This document shows positions 51,240-60,219 of a DNA stretch of 64,000 nt, one piece after another. The stretch is taken from positions 248,001-312,000 of the forward strand of contig NZ_FNPC01000003.1 in assembly GCF_900107205.1 (NCBI RefSeq), in the 5' to 3' direction. The stretch comes from Halopenitus persicus (lineage in GTDB: Archaea; Halobacteriota; Halobacteria; Halobacteriales; Haloferacaceae). Within the stretch, counting starts at the first letter, position 1. Each line of letters opens with the position of its first letter. A program made the translations under genes and the position numbers. Below the pieces are notes generated by a model. That model was not told the origin of the DNA. It worked only from the letters and a program-made list of their open reading frames with translations, and ran no database searches.

Positions 51240-51959
51240 ATGCGAACACCGACAGGCGACCTCTCGATGGAACCGTCGAGCGAGCAGCCGGTCTTCGGTC
51301 CGGAGCTCGGTGAGTTCACCGACCGCGAGCAGCGCGCCGCCGAGGCGAACGACGAGGAAGGAATGAAGACCGGGACGACGACCGTCGGGCTCACCACCGA
51401 CGAGGGCGTCGTGCTGGCGACCGATATGCGCGCCTCGATGGGACACATGGTCTCCTCGAAGGACGTCCAGAAGGTCGAGCAGATCCATCCGACCGGCGCG
51501 TTGACCATCGCCGGGTCGGTCTCGGCCGCCCAGTCGCTCATCTCGACGCTCCGTGCCGAGACGAACCTCTACGAGGCGCGCCGCGGGAAGGACATGTCGA
51601 TGCAGGCGCTCTCGACGCTCACCGGGAACCTGCTCCGGTCGGGCGCGTTCTTCATCGTACAGCCGATCCTCGGCGGCGTCGACGACGAGGGTGCCCACAT
51701 CTACTCCATCGACGCGCTCGGCGGCACGACCGAGGAGGAGTACACCGTCACCGGCTCCGGCTCCCAGTACGCGCTCGGCGTCCTCGAACAGGAGTTCGAA
51801 TCCGGCCTCTCGATCGACGACGCGAAGACGGTGGCGACGAAGGCCATCAAGTCCGCCGTCGAGCGCGACCTGGCCTCCGGCAACGGGATCAACGTCGCGG
51901 TCGTCACCGAGGACGGCGTCGAGATCTCGCGCCACAAGGAGATCGACGACCTGCTATAA
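51240..51959 (+). CDS. psmB: 20S proteasome beta subunit
   Basis: 239 residues from the ATG at 51240; a CCTTTATC box (51207-51214) is centred 29 bases upstream. The pro-peptide of about 45 residues ends at MKTG, before the conserved TTTVGL stretch. The catalytic N-terminal threonine after autoprocessing is predicted to be Thr46. ATDMRASMGHMVSSKDVQKVEQI and AIKSAVERDLASGNGI are normal for archaeal beta subunits. It forms the proteolytic chamber with PsmA encoded at 22697-23515. Confidence 0.95.
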   Translation: MRTPTGDLSMEPSSEQPVFGPELGEFTDREQRAAEANDEEGMKTGTTTVGLTTDEGVVLATDMRASMGHMVSSKDVQKVEQIHPTGALTIAGSVSAAQSLISTLRAETNLYEARRGKDMSMQALSTLTGNLLRSGAFFIVQPILGGVDDEGAHIYSIDALGGTTEEEYTVTGSGSQYALGVLEQEFESGLSIDDAKTVATKAIKSAVERDLASGNGINVAVVTEDGVEISRHKEIDDLL

Positions 51960-52014
51960 GCGTTCGCGGGCGTTTCCGGGACCGGTCGACCGGTCGGCTG
52001 AACGTGCCGTAAAC

Positions 52015-52115
52015 CGTTCCCGACGCGTTCGTTTTCGACGCATTCGTTCCTGACGCGTTCCGTTCTCGACGCATTCGCTCCCAACGCGTTCCGTTCCCGA
52101 CGCGTTCCGTTCCTG
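52015..52115. repeat. 15-16-base degenerate tandem repeat, about six copies
   Basis: Variants of CGTTCCCGACGCGTT follow one another across 52015-52115 in the spacer between convergent psmB and the GCS2-type ligase gene. Copies differ by single bases, and GACGC/AACGC alternate in a higher-order pattern. Confidence 0.8.
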
Positions 52116-52136
52116 CCCCGGAGACGCCGAGATCCG

Positions 52137-53687
52137 TCACCAATCGGTGAAGCTTCCGTCGACCAGCGTCTCGGTCTGGTGCTCGACGTACTCCCGCTGG
52201 GTCTCCACGACCGCGTCCTCGAAGGACGCTCCGTCGTCGATCCGATTCCGGACCCGGTCGCGTTTCCACCGGGCCGGCGTGGTTCGCTCGTGGGCCCGCC
52301 ACCGGAGCGGCGCGATCCAGCGTTCCGCGGTCGAGGGAGCGCAGCCGGCCGACTCCAAGCCCGCGACCGCGTGGTCGAGGAGGTCCTCGAACAGCTCCTC
52401 GTGGTCGTGCGTGAGCTCGCCGTGGTTCCCGATCCACGCCAGATCCGCGTCGATCCCGTCCGCGACCGCGGCGTAGAAGTTCTCGCGGGCGCGCTCCCAC
52501 GGCAGGTCGATGACGGGGTGTTCCCGGCGGGGCAGCTCCTCGAGCAGGCCGGCGAAGGCGGCCTGGAACGCGATCGAATCGCCGACGGTCGGCTGGGCGG
52601 GGATCGGCCGGAACTCGATCCGCGCGTTCGCCGACGAGCGCGTCGCTCCGTCGAAGACCGGCCGCACCCACCGCCAGTAGGTGCCGTGTTTGCTGCGGAA
52701 GGTGGCGAAGTCGTCGTCGAACCGGGTTCCGGGATCGGGGTCGACCGGCACGAACGACTCGTCGGCCGCGATCCGGTCGACGGCCTCCTCGACCGTCTCG
52801 ACGTCCCGCGGGAACCGGACCTTGGGCTCGACGGTGCGGCCGTTCAACACCGACTCGAAGACGTGGATACGGTTTTCCTGTGCTCCCTCCGCGAGGATCC
52901 GCTCGCCGTCCCAGTCCGCGTCGTACAGCTCGGGCGGGAAGAACGGCGAGTTGACCCCGAGCGCCAGCAGCGGGCCCGCGATCCGCAGCGCGTAGCGGAA
53001 GTGGACGGGCAGCATCGCGGCCTGCGAGACCTGGTAGTGTGGCTGGATCGAGGTGATCAGGCTCTCCGGCATCACCGTCTTCGTGGTCATCGACACGCCG
53101 GGCGCCTCGAGCTCGACGTCGCGGCCGACCGACTCGTCGGCCGTCGCGTTCGCCATCGCATGATACCGGACCGCGTCGCTCATGTTCGTCGCGATGTGGA
53201 CGCCGTCGATCTCGACGCTGTCGGTGAGATACTCCGTCGCGCTCTCGCCGGTCGGCGGGATCGTCCACAGGCCGTCGGATACGAGCCGCATTCCCTCGGC
53301 GGCGGTACACTCGAGGGCGGCCTGGAGACGGGCGCGCACCTCCGAGAGCTGCGCCTCGAGCCCGTGGTTCGAGAACGGCTGCGGGCTGGTCGACATCTCG
53401 GCGTTGTGAAGCCCGAGCTCCTTTTCGAACCCCATCAGCTCCAGCAGCCGGCGCGGAACGCGCATCAGGGAGAACTCCCCGTCGTGGGACTCGGCGTTCC
53501 ACCGGCCGTCGCCGACGGCGTAGAACTCGTACTCGAACCCGACGATCGACTGGTGGTTGTCGAAGGCGCCGTCCCGAAGCCGCTCCTTGACGACCTCGGC
53601 GTCGGCTTCCGCCCGGGAGTGAAACGCCTCGATGTCGACGTCGAGGGCCTCACGGACGCGTGCGGAGAGCTCGTGGTCGGTGTCCAT
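52137..53687 (-). CDS. Glutamate-cysteine ligase-like protein (GCS2 family)
   Basis: 516 residues from the ATG at 53687, with a TTTATA box (53712-53717) centred 28 bases upstream; a longer in-frame start at 53774 is not homologous. The sequence resembles the GCS2-type gamma-glutamylcysteine ligase family: VGFEYEFYAVGD near the N-terminus, GFEKELGLHNAEMSTSPQPFSN, SIQPHYQV and RIEFRPIPAQPT. Haloarchaea make gamma-glutamylcysteine as their main thiol, but the enzyme proved for this is shorter. This longer paralogue may make a related product, so I leave the gene symbol empty. Confidence 0.7.
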   Translation of the reverse strand: MDTDHELSARVREALDVDIEAFHSRAEADAEVVKERLRDGAFDNHQSIVGFEYEFYAVGDGRWNAESHDGEFSLMRVPRRLLELMGFEKELGLHNAEMSTSPQPFSNHGLEAQLSEVRARLQAALECTAAEGMRLVSDGLWTIPPTGESATEYLTDSVEIDGVHIATNMSDAVRYHAMANATADESVGRDVELEAPGVSMTTKTVMPESLITSIQPHYQVSQAAMLPVHFRYALRIAGPLLALGVNSPFFPPELYDADWDGERILAEGAQENRIHVFESVLNGRTVEPKVRFPRDVETVEEAVDRIAADESFVPVDPDPGTRFDDDFATFRSKHGTYWRWVRPVFDGATRSSANARIEFRPIPAQPTVGDSIAFQAAFAGLLEELPRREHPVIDLPWERARENFYAAVADGIDADLAWIGNHGELTHDHEELFEDLLDHAVAGLESAGCAPSTAERWIAPLRWRAHERTTPARWKRDRVRNRIDDGASFEDAVVETQREYVEHQTETLVDGSFTDW

Positions 53688-53720
53688 ACAGGGTCCACGC
53701 GTCCACGGCGGTATAAATGT

Positions 53721-53795
53721 CCACGACCCGTACCGGCCAGTCCGCCCACGACCCGTGCTGACCGGTCCGCCCACGACCCGTGCTGGCCGGCTTCG
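53721..53795. repeat. 25-base tandem repeat, three copies, between divergent promoters
   Basis: CCACGACCCG-start units occur at 53721-53745, 53746-53770 and 53771-53795, with a few changes between copies. They fill the space between the promoters of the divergent GCS2-type gene and ligA. Confidence 0.85.
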
Positions 53796-53857
53796 GACGG
53801 CCGCCGATCGGCGCCACCCATCGGCGCGTTTTTTACCGGGACCCGCCGATCCGGCGT

Positions 53858-55750
53858 ATGGAGTTCGCCGCGTTCGCCGCCCGTGCGGAGGCGATCGAGG
53901 AGACGGAGGCCGATCACGCGACGACCGTGCTCGTGGCGGCGCTGCTCGCGGACGCCGACGGGGACCTCGAGACGGTCGTCCGGTTCCTCCTCGGCCGCGT
54001 CTTCCCCGCCCACGAGACGCGCACGCTCGACGTCGGCCCGGCTCTCTGCCGGGAGGCGATCGCCAAGGCGGCGGGCCCGAACGTGGATACGGCCGACGTG
54101 GAGGACCGGCTCGCGGATCGCGGGGAGATCGGCGCCGTCGCCGCCTCGTACGACTTCGGCGGCCAACGCGGGCTCGCCGCCTTCGGCGCCGGGAACGGCA
54201 CTCACGCCGACGGAGACGTCGACGGGTCCGGACCGACCGTCGCCGACGTCGATGGGACGCTCCGGTCCATCGCCGCGGCCGCCGGCGACGGCAGCGAGGG
54301 GACGAAGCTCGACACGCTGTTCGGCCTGTTCAACCGGATCGACCCGCCGGCGGCGAAGATCCTCGCCCGGCTCGTGCTCGGGGAGATGCGACTCGGCGTC
54401 GGCGAGGGGACCGTCAGGGACGCGATCGCGGAGGCGTTCCTCGCGACGGACGCAGCCACCCCCTCGGACGCGGGTGCGTCCGGGACCGACGGGGACGGCC
54501 GACGCGAGGATGCGGGGCAGGACGACGAAAACGGCGAGCCGGTCCTCACGGCGACCGACGAGGACGTCGCTGCGGTCGAACGCGCCCTGCAGGTGACCAA
54601 CGACTACGGCCGCGTCGCGGCGATCGCCCGCGACCGCGGCCGGCCGGGGCTCGCGGACCAGCGGTTGGTCGTCGGCCGGCCGGTGCAGGCGATGCTCGCG
54701 CAGGCCGGCACGGCCGCCGACGCGCTCGCGGAGTGGGACCGGGCGGCGGTGGAAACGAAGTTCGACGGCGCGCGCGTGCAGGTCCATTACGCGCCGTCGT
54801 CTCCGACGTCGCCCGGATCCACCGCCTCCACCGCCTCCGCCGTCGACGCGACCGACGGCATCGGTCCGAAACTCTACTCGCGGAACATGGACGACGTCAC
54901 CGCGGCGCTGCCGGAGGTCGTCGAGCTGGTTGCGTCGCGCGTCGACGTCCCGGTCATCCTCGATGGCGAGGTCGTCGCGGTCGACGAGGACGGCGACCCG
55001 CTCCCGTTCCAGGAGGTGCTGCGGCGGTTTCGACGGAAACACGACGTCGACCGGATGCGCGAGGAGGTCGACCTCCGGTTTCACGCCTTCGACTGCCTGC
55101 ACGCCGGCGGCGAGGACCTCCTGGAGGCGCCGCTCGAGACGCGCCACGACCGCCTTCGCGAGGTGGTTCCGGACCTCGCGGCGACGCTCACGATCGCCGA
55201 CGACGTGGAGACGATCGAGACGATCGAACGCCGGGCGCTGGACGCGGGCCACGAGGGAATCATGCTCAAGAACCCCGACTCGCCGTACACGCCGGGCGAC
55301 CGGGGGAAAAACTGGCTCAAGCGGAAGCCCGACGTGGAGACGCTCGATCTCGTCGTGACCGGCGGCGAGTGGGGGGAGGGGCGGCGGGCGTCGCTGTTCG
55401 GCACGTTCGAGGTCTCGGTTCGCGTCGACCGGGCTGGCGACGGGGAGGAGGCCGTCCACGCGGACCGGCGGTTCGAGCCGGTCGGAAAGGTTGCGACCGG
55501 CATCACCGACGAACGGCTCGCCTCGCTCACCGACCAGTTCGAGCCGCTCGTCCGGTCCGAGGAAGGCACGACGGTGACGTTCGACCCGGCAGTCGTCTTC
55601 GAGGTCGGCTACGAGGAGATCCAGCGGTCGCCCACCTACGGCTCCGGCTACGCGCTTCGCTTCCCCCGGTTCGTCGGCGTCCGCGAGGACAAGGACGTCA
55701 CCGATGCCGACACCCTCGAGCGTCTCGAACGGCTCGCCGACGCGCAGTGA
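53858..55750 (+). CDS. ligA: ATP-dependent DNA ligase
   Basis: 630 residues from the ATG at 53858; a TTTTTTA box at 53829-53835 is centred 25 bases upstream. The N-terminal DNA-binding domain (about 1-200) is followed by an acidic linker (about 206-230). The nucleotidyltransferase domain contains the adenylation lysine K301 in ETKFDGARVQ, then LDGEVVA, RFHAFDCLHAGGEDL, EGIMLKNP and NWLKRKPD motifs. The OB domain ends at about 625. It seals nicks in replication and repair. A Ser/Thr/Ala insertion sits at about 313-327. Full-length and intact. Confidence 0.94.
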   Translation: MEFAAFAARAEAIEETEADHATTVLVAALLADADGDLETVVRFLLGRVFPAHETRTLDVGPALCREAIAKAAGPNVDTADVEDRLADRGEIGAVAASYDFGGQRGLAAFGAGNGTHADGDVDGSGPTVADVDGTLRSIAAAAGDGSEGTKLDTLFGLFNRIDPPAAKILARLVLGEMRLGVGEGTVRDAIAEAFLATDAATPSDAGASGTDGDGRREDAGQDDENGEPVLTATDEDVAAVERALQVTNDYGRVAAIARDRGRPGLADQRLVVGRPVQAMLAQAGTAADALAEWDRAAVETKFDGARVQVHYAPSSPTSPGSTASTASAVDATDGIGPKLYSRNMDDVTAALPEVVELVASRVDVPVILDGEVVAVDEDGDPLPFQEVLRRFRRKHDVDRMREEVDLRFHAFDCLHAGGEDLLEAPLETRHDRLREVVPDLAATLTIADDVETIETIERRALDAGHEGIMLKNPDSPYTPGDRGKNWLKRKPDVETLDLVVTGGEWGEGRRASLFGTFEVSVRVDRAGDGEEAVHADRRFEPVGKVATGITDERLASLTDQFEPLVRSEEGTTVTFDPAVVFEVGYEEIQRSPTYGSGYALRFPRFVGVREDKDVTDADTLERLERLADAQ

Positions 55751-55830
55751 CTCGTCGCCGGGGGTGATCCCTTCGGCCCGCTTGCCACGTGACGGTAGCC
55801 TCAAGGCCGCGGATCGCAGATCGCGAGCCA

Positions 55831-56550
55831 ATGACGGTTCGTTACGGCGACCTGACGGTGGAGTGGCTCGGCTACGCGACCGCGCGGCTGGAGACGGCCG
55901 ACGGACTCGTGGCCTACACCGACCCCGGCAGATACGGGGTGCTCGACGACTACTGGGCGCGTGACGGCGACCTCGTCGTGGTCACCCACGACCACCACTA
56001 CGACCCCGACGGGATCCGGTCGGTCGCGGCAGCGGACGCGACGATCGTGGTCTACGACGGCGTCGACGCGGACCGGATCGACCGCGACGTCGAGCCGGTG
56101 GCCGACCTCGCGGCCGACTACGAGGTCGTCCGCGTCGGCGAGACGGACCGCGTGACCGCCGGCGGCGCGACGGTCTGGTCGGTGTCAGCCTACAACGAGC
56201 CGGACGGCCCCCGGGCGCGGTCGGACGGGACGGTCCCGCACCCGGAGGGGTTCGGCTGCGGCTACCTGCTGTCGCTTTCGGGGACCACCGTCTTCTGGCC
56301 GGGCGATTCCGACGCGCTCGAGGGATTCGCCGAGCTCGACGTCGCGGTGTTCCTCGCGAACATCGGCGGCGGGGTGGTTTCGGACCGTCACGAGGCCGCC
56401 GACCTCGCCGAGCGGCTGGACCCCGAGCTGGTCGTGCCGATCCACTACGACACGATCGAGACGCTCGCGGCGGACGGGGGCGCCTTCGCCGCCGACGTCG
56501 CCTCGCGGTCGATCCCCGTTGCGCTCGACGAGCGCTCGGCGAACCAGTAG
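55831..56550 (+). CDS. Metallo-beta-lactamase-superfamily hydrolase (UlaG-like)
   Basis: 239 residues. The motif VVVTHDHHYDPDGI near residue 50 gives the HxHxxD metal ligands, with further ligands likely in GYLLSLSGTTVFWPGDSDAL (aspartate near residue 157) and VVPIHYDTIE near residue 207. It resembles the UlaG/RomA-like metal-dependent hydrolases annotated across archaea, rather than glyoxalase II. Substrate is unknown. It is a single gene 80 bases after ligA. Confidence 0.8.
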   Translation: MTVRYGDLTVEWLGYATARLETADGLVAYTDPGRYGVLDDYWARDGDLVVVTHDHHYDPDGIRSVAAADATIVVYDGVDADRIDRDVEPVADLAADYEVVRVGETDRVTAGGATVWSVSAYNEPDGPRARSDGTVPHPEGFGCGYLLSLSGTTVFWPGDSDALEGFAELDVAVFLANIGGGVVSDRHEAADLAERLDPELVVPIHYDTIETLAADGGAFAADVASRSIPVALDERSANQ

Positions 56551-56598
56551 CGGGACCGTCGATTTCGCTCCCGTGAACCGTCCTCCTCGGCGTCCTCG

Positions 56599-56730
56599 AC
56601 TCCATCGCGACGGAGTTGATGCAAAAGCGCTTCCCCGTCGGCTCCGGCCTCGCGTCGGACCGGCGCGGCCGGTCCGACTGATTCACGCTCGCTGAGGCTC
56701 GCGTGAACGTCGTCGAAGACGTGGCCGAGG
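56599..56730 (-). pseudogene. Broken partial copy of the msrB 3' end with an inserted palindromic segment
   Basis: Two blocks match msrB: 56599-56647 matches 56775-56823 (49 bases, two mismatches) and 56708-56730 matches 56826-56848 (23 bases, identical). Between the blocks the copy carries 60 bases (56648-56707) where msrB has two. The copy corresponds only to the last about 25 codons of msrB, and its frame continues into unrelated sequence, so it cannot make the enzyme. It is best read as a partial tandem duplication or recombination scar just downstream of the intact gene. Confidence 0.75.
56648..56707. repeat. 60-bp insert made of two hairpins
   Basis: Contains a perfect 10-base-pair hairpin (GTCGGACCGG, 5-base loop, CCGGTCCGAC; 56654-56678) and a second hairpin with TTCACGC/GCGTGAA arms (56682-56707). 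It precisely splits the duplicated msrB fragment, so its borders are defined. It could be a small palindromic repeat element or a fold-back replication product. Confidence 0.6.
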
Positions 56731-56760
56731 ACGCTTCGAATCTATGGACGAGGAGGATCC

Positions 56761-57189
56761 TTACCCGTCGTCGAACTCCATCGCGACGGAGTTGATACAA
56801 AAGCGCTTCCCGGTCGGCTCCGGTCCGTCGTCGAAGACGTGGCCGAGGTGGGAGTCACAGTTCGCACACCGGACCTCGGTCCGCCGCATCCCGTGGCTCG
56901 TGTCGGGTTGCGTCGTGACCGCATCGTCCTCGGCGGCGTAGAAGGCCGGCCAGCCGCAGCCGGAGTCGTATTTCGTGTCGGCGTCGAACAGGACCGTCCC
57001 GCAGGCGCCACACCGGTAGACGCCGTCGGCGTCGTGGTCGACGTACTCGCCGGAGAAGCGCGCCTCGGTGCCGGCCTCCCGGAGGATCCGGTACTCCTCC
57101 TCCGAGAGCCGTTCGCGCCACTCCTCGTCGGTCAGTTCGCTCGGGTCGACGTCCCCCGCGGGGCCGGAATCGGCGGTGGAATCGCTCAT
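56761..57189 (-). CDS. msrB: Peptide-methionine (R)-S-oxide reductase
   Basis: 142 residues from the ATG at 57189; longer in-frame starts overlap aroA. The enzyme core is intact: LSEEEYRILREAGTEARFSGEY, then paired zinc CxxC motifs in YRCGACG and RCANCDSH, and the catalytic cysteine in TGKRFCINSVAMEF near the C-terminus. It reduces methionine-R-sulfoxide in proteins after oxidation. The 3' end has a broken partial copy 20-160 bases downstream. It is 41 bases from aroA on the same strand, so co-transcription is likely. Confidence 0.92.
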   Translation of the reverse strand: MSDSTADSGPAGDVDPSELTDEEWRERLSEEEYRILREAGTEARFSGEYVDHDADGVYRCGACGTVLFDADTKYDSGCGWPAFYAAEDDAVTTQPDTSHGMRRTEVRCANCDSHLGHVFDDGPEPTGKRFCINSVAMEFDDG

Positions 57190-57230
57190 ATCAGTTGATA
57201 GTCGTCGACCGCGGAAGGGCGTTTCGGCGG

Positions 57231-58574
57231 CTACTCCAGATCGACCGCGACGCCGAGATCCGCGAGCGTCTCGAAGAAGCTCGGGAACGAGACGTCGACG
57301 TGTTCGGCGCCCCGGACGGTCGTGTCCCCGTCGGCCGCGAGCGCCGCGACCGAGAGGGCCATCACGAGCCGATGGTCGCCGCGGCCGTCGACGGTCGCGC
57401 CCCGGAGGTCGCTCTTTCCGCCGCGGATCGTCAGCACGTCCTGGTCCTCGGCGACGCTTGCGCCCATCTCCGAGAGCTCCTCGGCCATCGCCGACACGCG
57501 GTCGGTCTCCTTGTACCGGACGTGCTCGCAGTTCACGATCCGCGTCTCGCCGTCCGCGACCGCGCCGAGCGCCGCGATCGTGGGCAGGAGGTCCGGCGTG
57601 TCGCCGACGTCGACCGTGACGCCGTCGAGGTCGCTGCGACCGGCGCGGATGGTCGCGGTCCCGCGGTCCCACTCGACGTCCGCGCCCATTCGGTCGAGCA
57701 CGTCGACGATCGCGGCGTCGCCCTGCGCGCTCTCGACCGCGCCGCGGATCGTGACGGCGTCGCCGGGAGCCGCCGCGACGGCGCCCGCCGCGGCGAGGTA
57801 GGAGATCGACGAGAAGTCGCCCGGCACCGTGTACTCCCCATCCGCCGGGGCGTATCGCTGTCCGCCGGCGACGCGGAAGCCGTCCGCGCCCGCGGCCGCC
57901 TCGCTGCCGATCGGCTCGGCGTCGACGCCGAAGTCGGCGAGCACCTCGAGGGTGATGTCGACGTAGGGCGCGGACTTGAGGTCGGTCGTGAGGTCGATCG
58001 TGATCCCCTCCTCGCTTGCCCCCCCGGCCAGCAGCAACGCGGTGATGTACTGGGAGGAGACGTCGCCCGGGATGGCGACCTCCCCGCCCGTTATCGGGCC
58101 GAACACCACGAGCGGCGCCTGCCCGTTTCCGCGGGTCGAGTCCGCGCGCGCGCCGAGCTGCTCGAGCGCGTCGAGCAGCGGCCCCTGCGGGCGCGACCGG
58201 AGCGACGCGTCGCCGGTGAGGACGGTCCCGCCGTCCGCGAGCCCGGCGGCGCCGGCGACGAGTCGCGTCGTCGTCCCCGAGTTGGCGCAGTCGATGACGT
58301 CGTCGGGGACGGCCGGGTCGCCGGCGAAGCCGTCGACGACGAGCGCGTTCTCGGTGCCCCGGTCGGAGGCGTCCGCGTCCGGGTCGCGCTCGACCGTGCC
58401 GCCGAACGCCTCGACTGCCCGCGCGGTCGCCCGCGTGTCGGCGCTGTCCAGCGGCGACCGAACGACCGCGCCGTCGCTGTAGCCCGCCGCGAGGATCGCC
58501 CGATGGGTGTAGCTCTTCGAGGGGGGTGCCCGGACCGTTCCGCCGACGTCGCCGGGCGTGATGCGTGCGTCCAT
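57231..58574 (-). CDS. aroA: 3-phosphoshikimate 1-carboxyvinyltransferase (EPSP synthase)
   Basis: 447 residues. Signature motifs are [19 protein letters not shown] at the N-terminus, [17 protein letters not shown] near residue 95, [49 protein letters not shown] and [15 protein letters not shown] near 355. It joins phosphoenolpyruvate to shikimate-3-phosphate in aromatic amino-acid synthesis. The gene is full-length and starts with ATG at 58574. It precedes msrB by 41 bases on the same strand. Confidence 0.95.
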   Translation of the reverse strand: MDARITPGDVGGTVRAPPSKSYTHRAILAAGYSDGAVVRSPLDSADTRATARAVEAFGGTVERDPDADASDRGTENALVVDGFAGDPAVPDDVIDCANSGTTTRLVAGAAGLADGGTVLTGDASLRSRPQGPLLDALEQLGARADSTRGNGQAPLVVFGPITGGEVAIPGDVSSQYITALLLAGGASEEGITIDLTTDLKSAPYVDITLEVLADFGVDAEPIGSEAAAGADGFRVAGGQRYAPADGEYTVPGDFSSISYLAAAGAVAAAPGDAVTIRGAVESAQGDAAIVDVLDRMGADVEWDRGTATIRAGRSDLDGVTVDVGDTPDLLPTIAALGAVADGETRIVNCEHVRYKETDRVSAMAEELSEMGASVAEDQDVLTIRGGKSDLRGATVDGRGDHRLVMALSVAALAADGDTTVRGAEHVDVSFPSFFETLADLGVAVDLE

Positions 58575-58698
58575 ATCCGTCCGTTCGCCGCCGTCCGTAT
58601 CAGCGTACCGGAGGCCGGCGACGCCGGACGATGCCTGGCTGATGGATCGAGTCGTCAGCAGCGTACGGTTTATACAACCGGGTCCGTTACCCGAAGGT

Positions 58699-59241
58699 AT
58701 GCCTCAGTGTGAAATGTGTGGCGCCGATCAGGCCTCGCTGACGACGACGAAGGTCGAAGGCGCCGAACTGGAGCTCTGTGATTCCTGTACGGACTTCGGG
58801 ACGGAGGTCCGTCAGGAGCCGGACTCCACGACCACGAGCAAGTACTCCACGTCCTCCAGCTCCGGCCGATCGTCCGGGTCGGGATCCGGTTCCGGGTCGG
58901 GGTCCGGCTCCGGCTCCGACGGCTCCTCCGGCGGCGGCGGCCGCCGGCGCGACATGTTCGACGAGATGGACGAGGTCGCGGCGGACTACGACGACCGCAT
59001 CCGGGAGGCCCGCGAGTCGCGCGGGCTCAGCCAGGAGGAGCTCGCCGACCAGCTCAACGAGAAGGCGAGCCTCATCCGCAAGCTCGAGCGCGGCGACATC
59101 CTCCCGCCGGACGACGTCCAGCGGAAGCTCGAACGGACGCTCGAGATCTCGCTCGTCGAGGGGACCGACGTCGACGAGGAGTGGGACTCCGGCGACTCCT
59201 CGTCGATGACGCTCGGCGACGTCGTGAAACGGAAGGACTAG
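58699..59241 (+). CDS. Multiprotein bridging factor 1-like transcription cofactor (aMBF1, TIGR00270 type)
   Basis: 180 residues from the ATG at 58699; a GTTTATAC box (58668-58675) centred 27 bases upstream fits a leaderless transcript. The N-terminus is a zinc ribbon, CEMCG...LCDSC (residues about 4-30). A Ser/Gly repeat linker (about 55-80) follows, then an XRE-type helix-turn-helix ([45 protein letters not shown]) and a charged C-terminus ending GDVVKRKD. This is the archaeal MBF1 architecture, which contacts the transcription or translation machinery. Confidence 0.9.
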   Translation: MPQCEMCGADQASLTTTKVEGAELELCDSCTDFGTEVRQEPDSTTTSKYSTSSSSGRSSGSGSGSGSGSGSGSDGSSGGGGRRRDMFDEMDEVAADYDDRIREARESRGLSQEELADQLNEKASLIRKLERGDILPPDDVQRKLERTLEISLVEGTDVDEEWDSGDSSSMTLGDVVKRKD

Positions 59242-59259
59242 CCGACGGCCGCCCCGGCG

Positions 59260-60027
59260 TCAACCGTCCGCGCCGCCCGGCGCGGTGACGCCGTACGTCT
59301 CCGAGACGTGTGTTATCGCCTCCGCGACCGTTCCGGGGTCGTAGGTCCAGAACCCGAAGAACCGGTCGGGTTCCCGTTCCTCGGCCAGAAGCAGACACGC
59401 GTTCTCCTCGAGGCCGCCGCCGTCGTAGGCGACGAACCACGTCTCCCGGATCTCGGGCGCGCGCTCGACGTGCACGTCGAAGTCGGCGTCGGGAACCGGG
59501 CCCTCGGGCGCGGCGTAGCCGTGGACGGCCAGGTCCTCTCGCTCGGCCAGCCGGTTGTACGTCTCGACGGTCTCCCCGAGCGTCGCGAGCGTCTGGAACC
59601 CCGCGTGCAGCTCCCCGGACCCGATCCGCCACGCGCGGTCCTCGATCTCCCGCGATGCCGCCACCATCTTCCGTTTCGAGTAGGAGGTGAACGTCGTTTC
59701 GTCGAGCGCGTCGAGGACCGGGGCGTACGATCGCCGGTCGAACTTCGGGGACGTTTTCTCGGAGGTCGTTTCCTCCGAGGGTGTGTCCTCCGGGGCCGTC
59801 CCCGCCGGGGACAGGAGGTCGTCGACGGCGACCGCGGTGACGAACTCGTCGTCACGCGCGAGCACCGCGAACCGGTCGGGCGCGCCCGGGAGCGTGGCCT
59901 CGGTCACCACGAGGTTGCGGTCGGCGAACGTCTCCGCCAGCTCGTCGCGTGCGGCGGCGTTCGCGTTGACGACCGTCAGGGTCGCCGCGGTTGCCTCCAC
60001 CCGGGCGATGAGTTCGATGAGCGACAT
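59260..60027 (-). CDS. DICT sensory-domain protein
   Basis: 255 residues. It matches the haloarchaeal DICT-domain proteins: SLIELIARVEATAATLTVVNANAAAR at the N-terminus, an acidic low-complexity linker (about 73-95), then FTSYSKRKMVAASREIEDRAWRIGSGELHAGFQTLATL, VHGYAAPEG, and FFGFWTYDPGTVAEAITHVSETYG at the C-terminus. DICT domains associate with signalling proteins and may bind a ligand. There is no kinase or DNA-binding domain here, so it is probably a sensor or adaptor. Its stop lies 18 bases from the convergent MBF1 gene end. Confidence 0.75.
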   Translation of the reverse strand: MSLIELIARVEATAATLTVVNANAAARDELAETFADRNLVVTEATLPGAPDRFAVLARDDEFVTAVAVDDLLSPAGTAPEDTPSEETTSEKTSPKFDRRSYAPVLDALDETTFTSYSKRKMVAASREIEDRAWRIGSGELHAGFQTLATLGETVETYNRLAEREDLAVHGYAAPEGPVPDADFDVHVERAPEIRETWFVAYDGGGLEENACLLLAEEREPDRFFGFWTYDPGTVAEAITHVSETYGVTAPGGADG

Positions 60028-60112
60028 TCGGAACGGGGCGTATGCGCCGACAGGGCGGTCGAACGCTTGTAGCTTTCGGCGATACGGATCGCGGCGAACA
60101 GGGGGCTTCGAT

Positions 60113-60154
60113 CCGGGACGCCAGCTCGTCGGTCCGGGACGCCAGCTCGTCGGT
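60113..60154. repeat. Perfect 21-base tandem duplication upstream of tpiA
   Basis: CCGGGACGCCAGCTCGTCGGT occurs at 60113-60133 and 60134-60154 with no mismatch, in the spacer between the DICT gene and tpiA. Confidence 0.9.
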
Positions 60155-60219
60155 CCGCCTCCGGGACGCGACGCGACCGGAGTATCAAACTATTTGCGCG
60201 GGCGGGGCCGACTGCGGGT

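Noticed and set aside
52015-52115. Possible CRISPR or origin iterons
   Set aside because: Units are contiguous and degenerate, with no spacers, no cas or orc1/cdc6 gene nearby.
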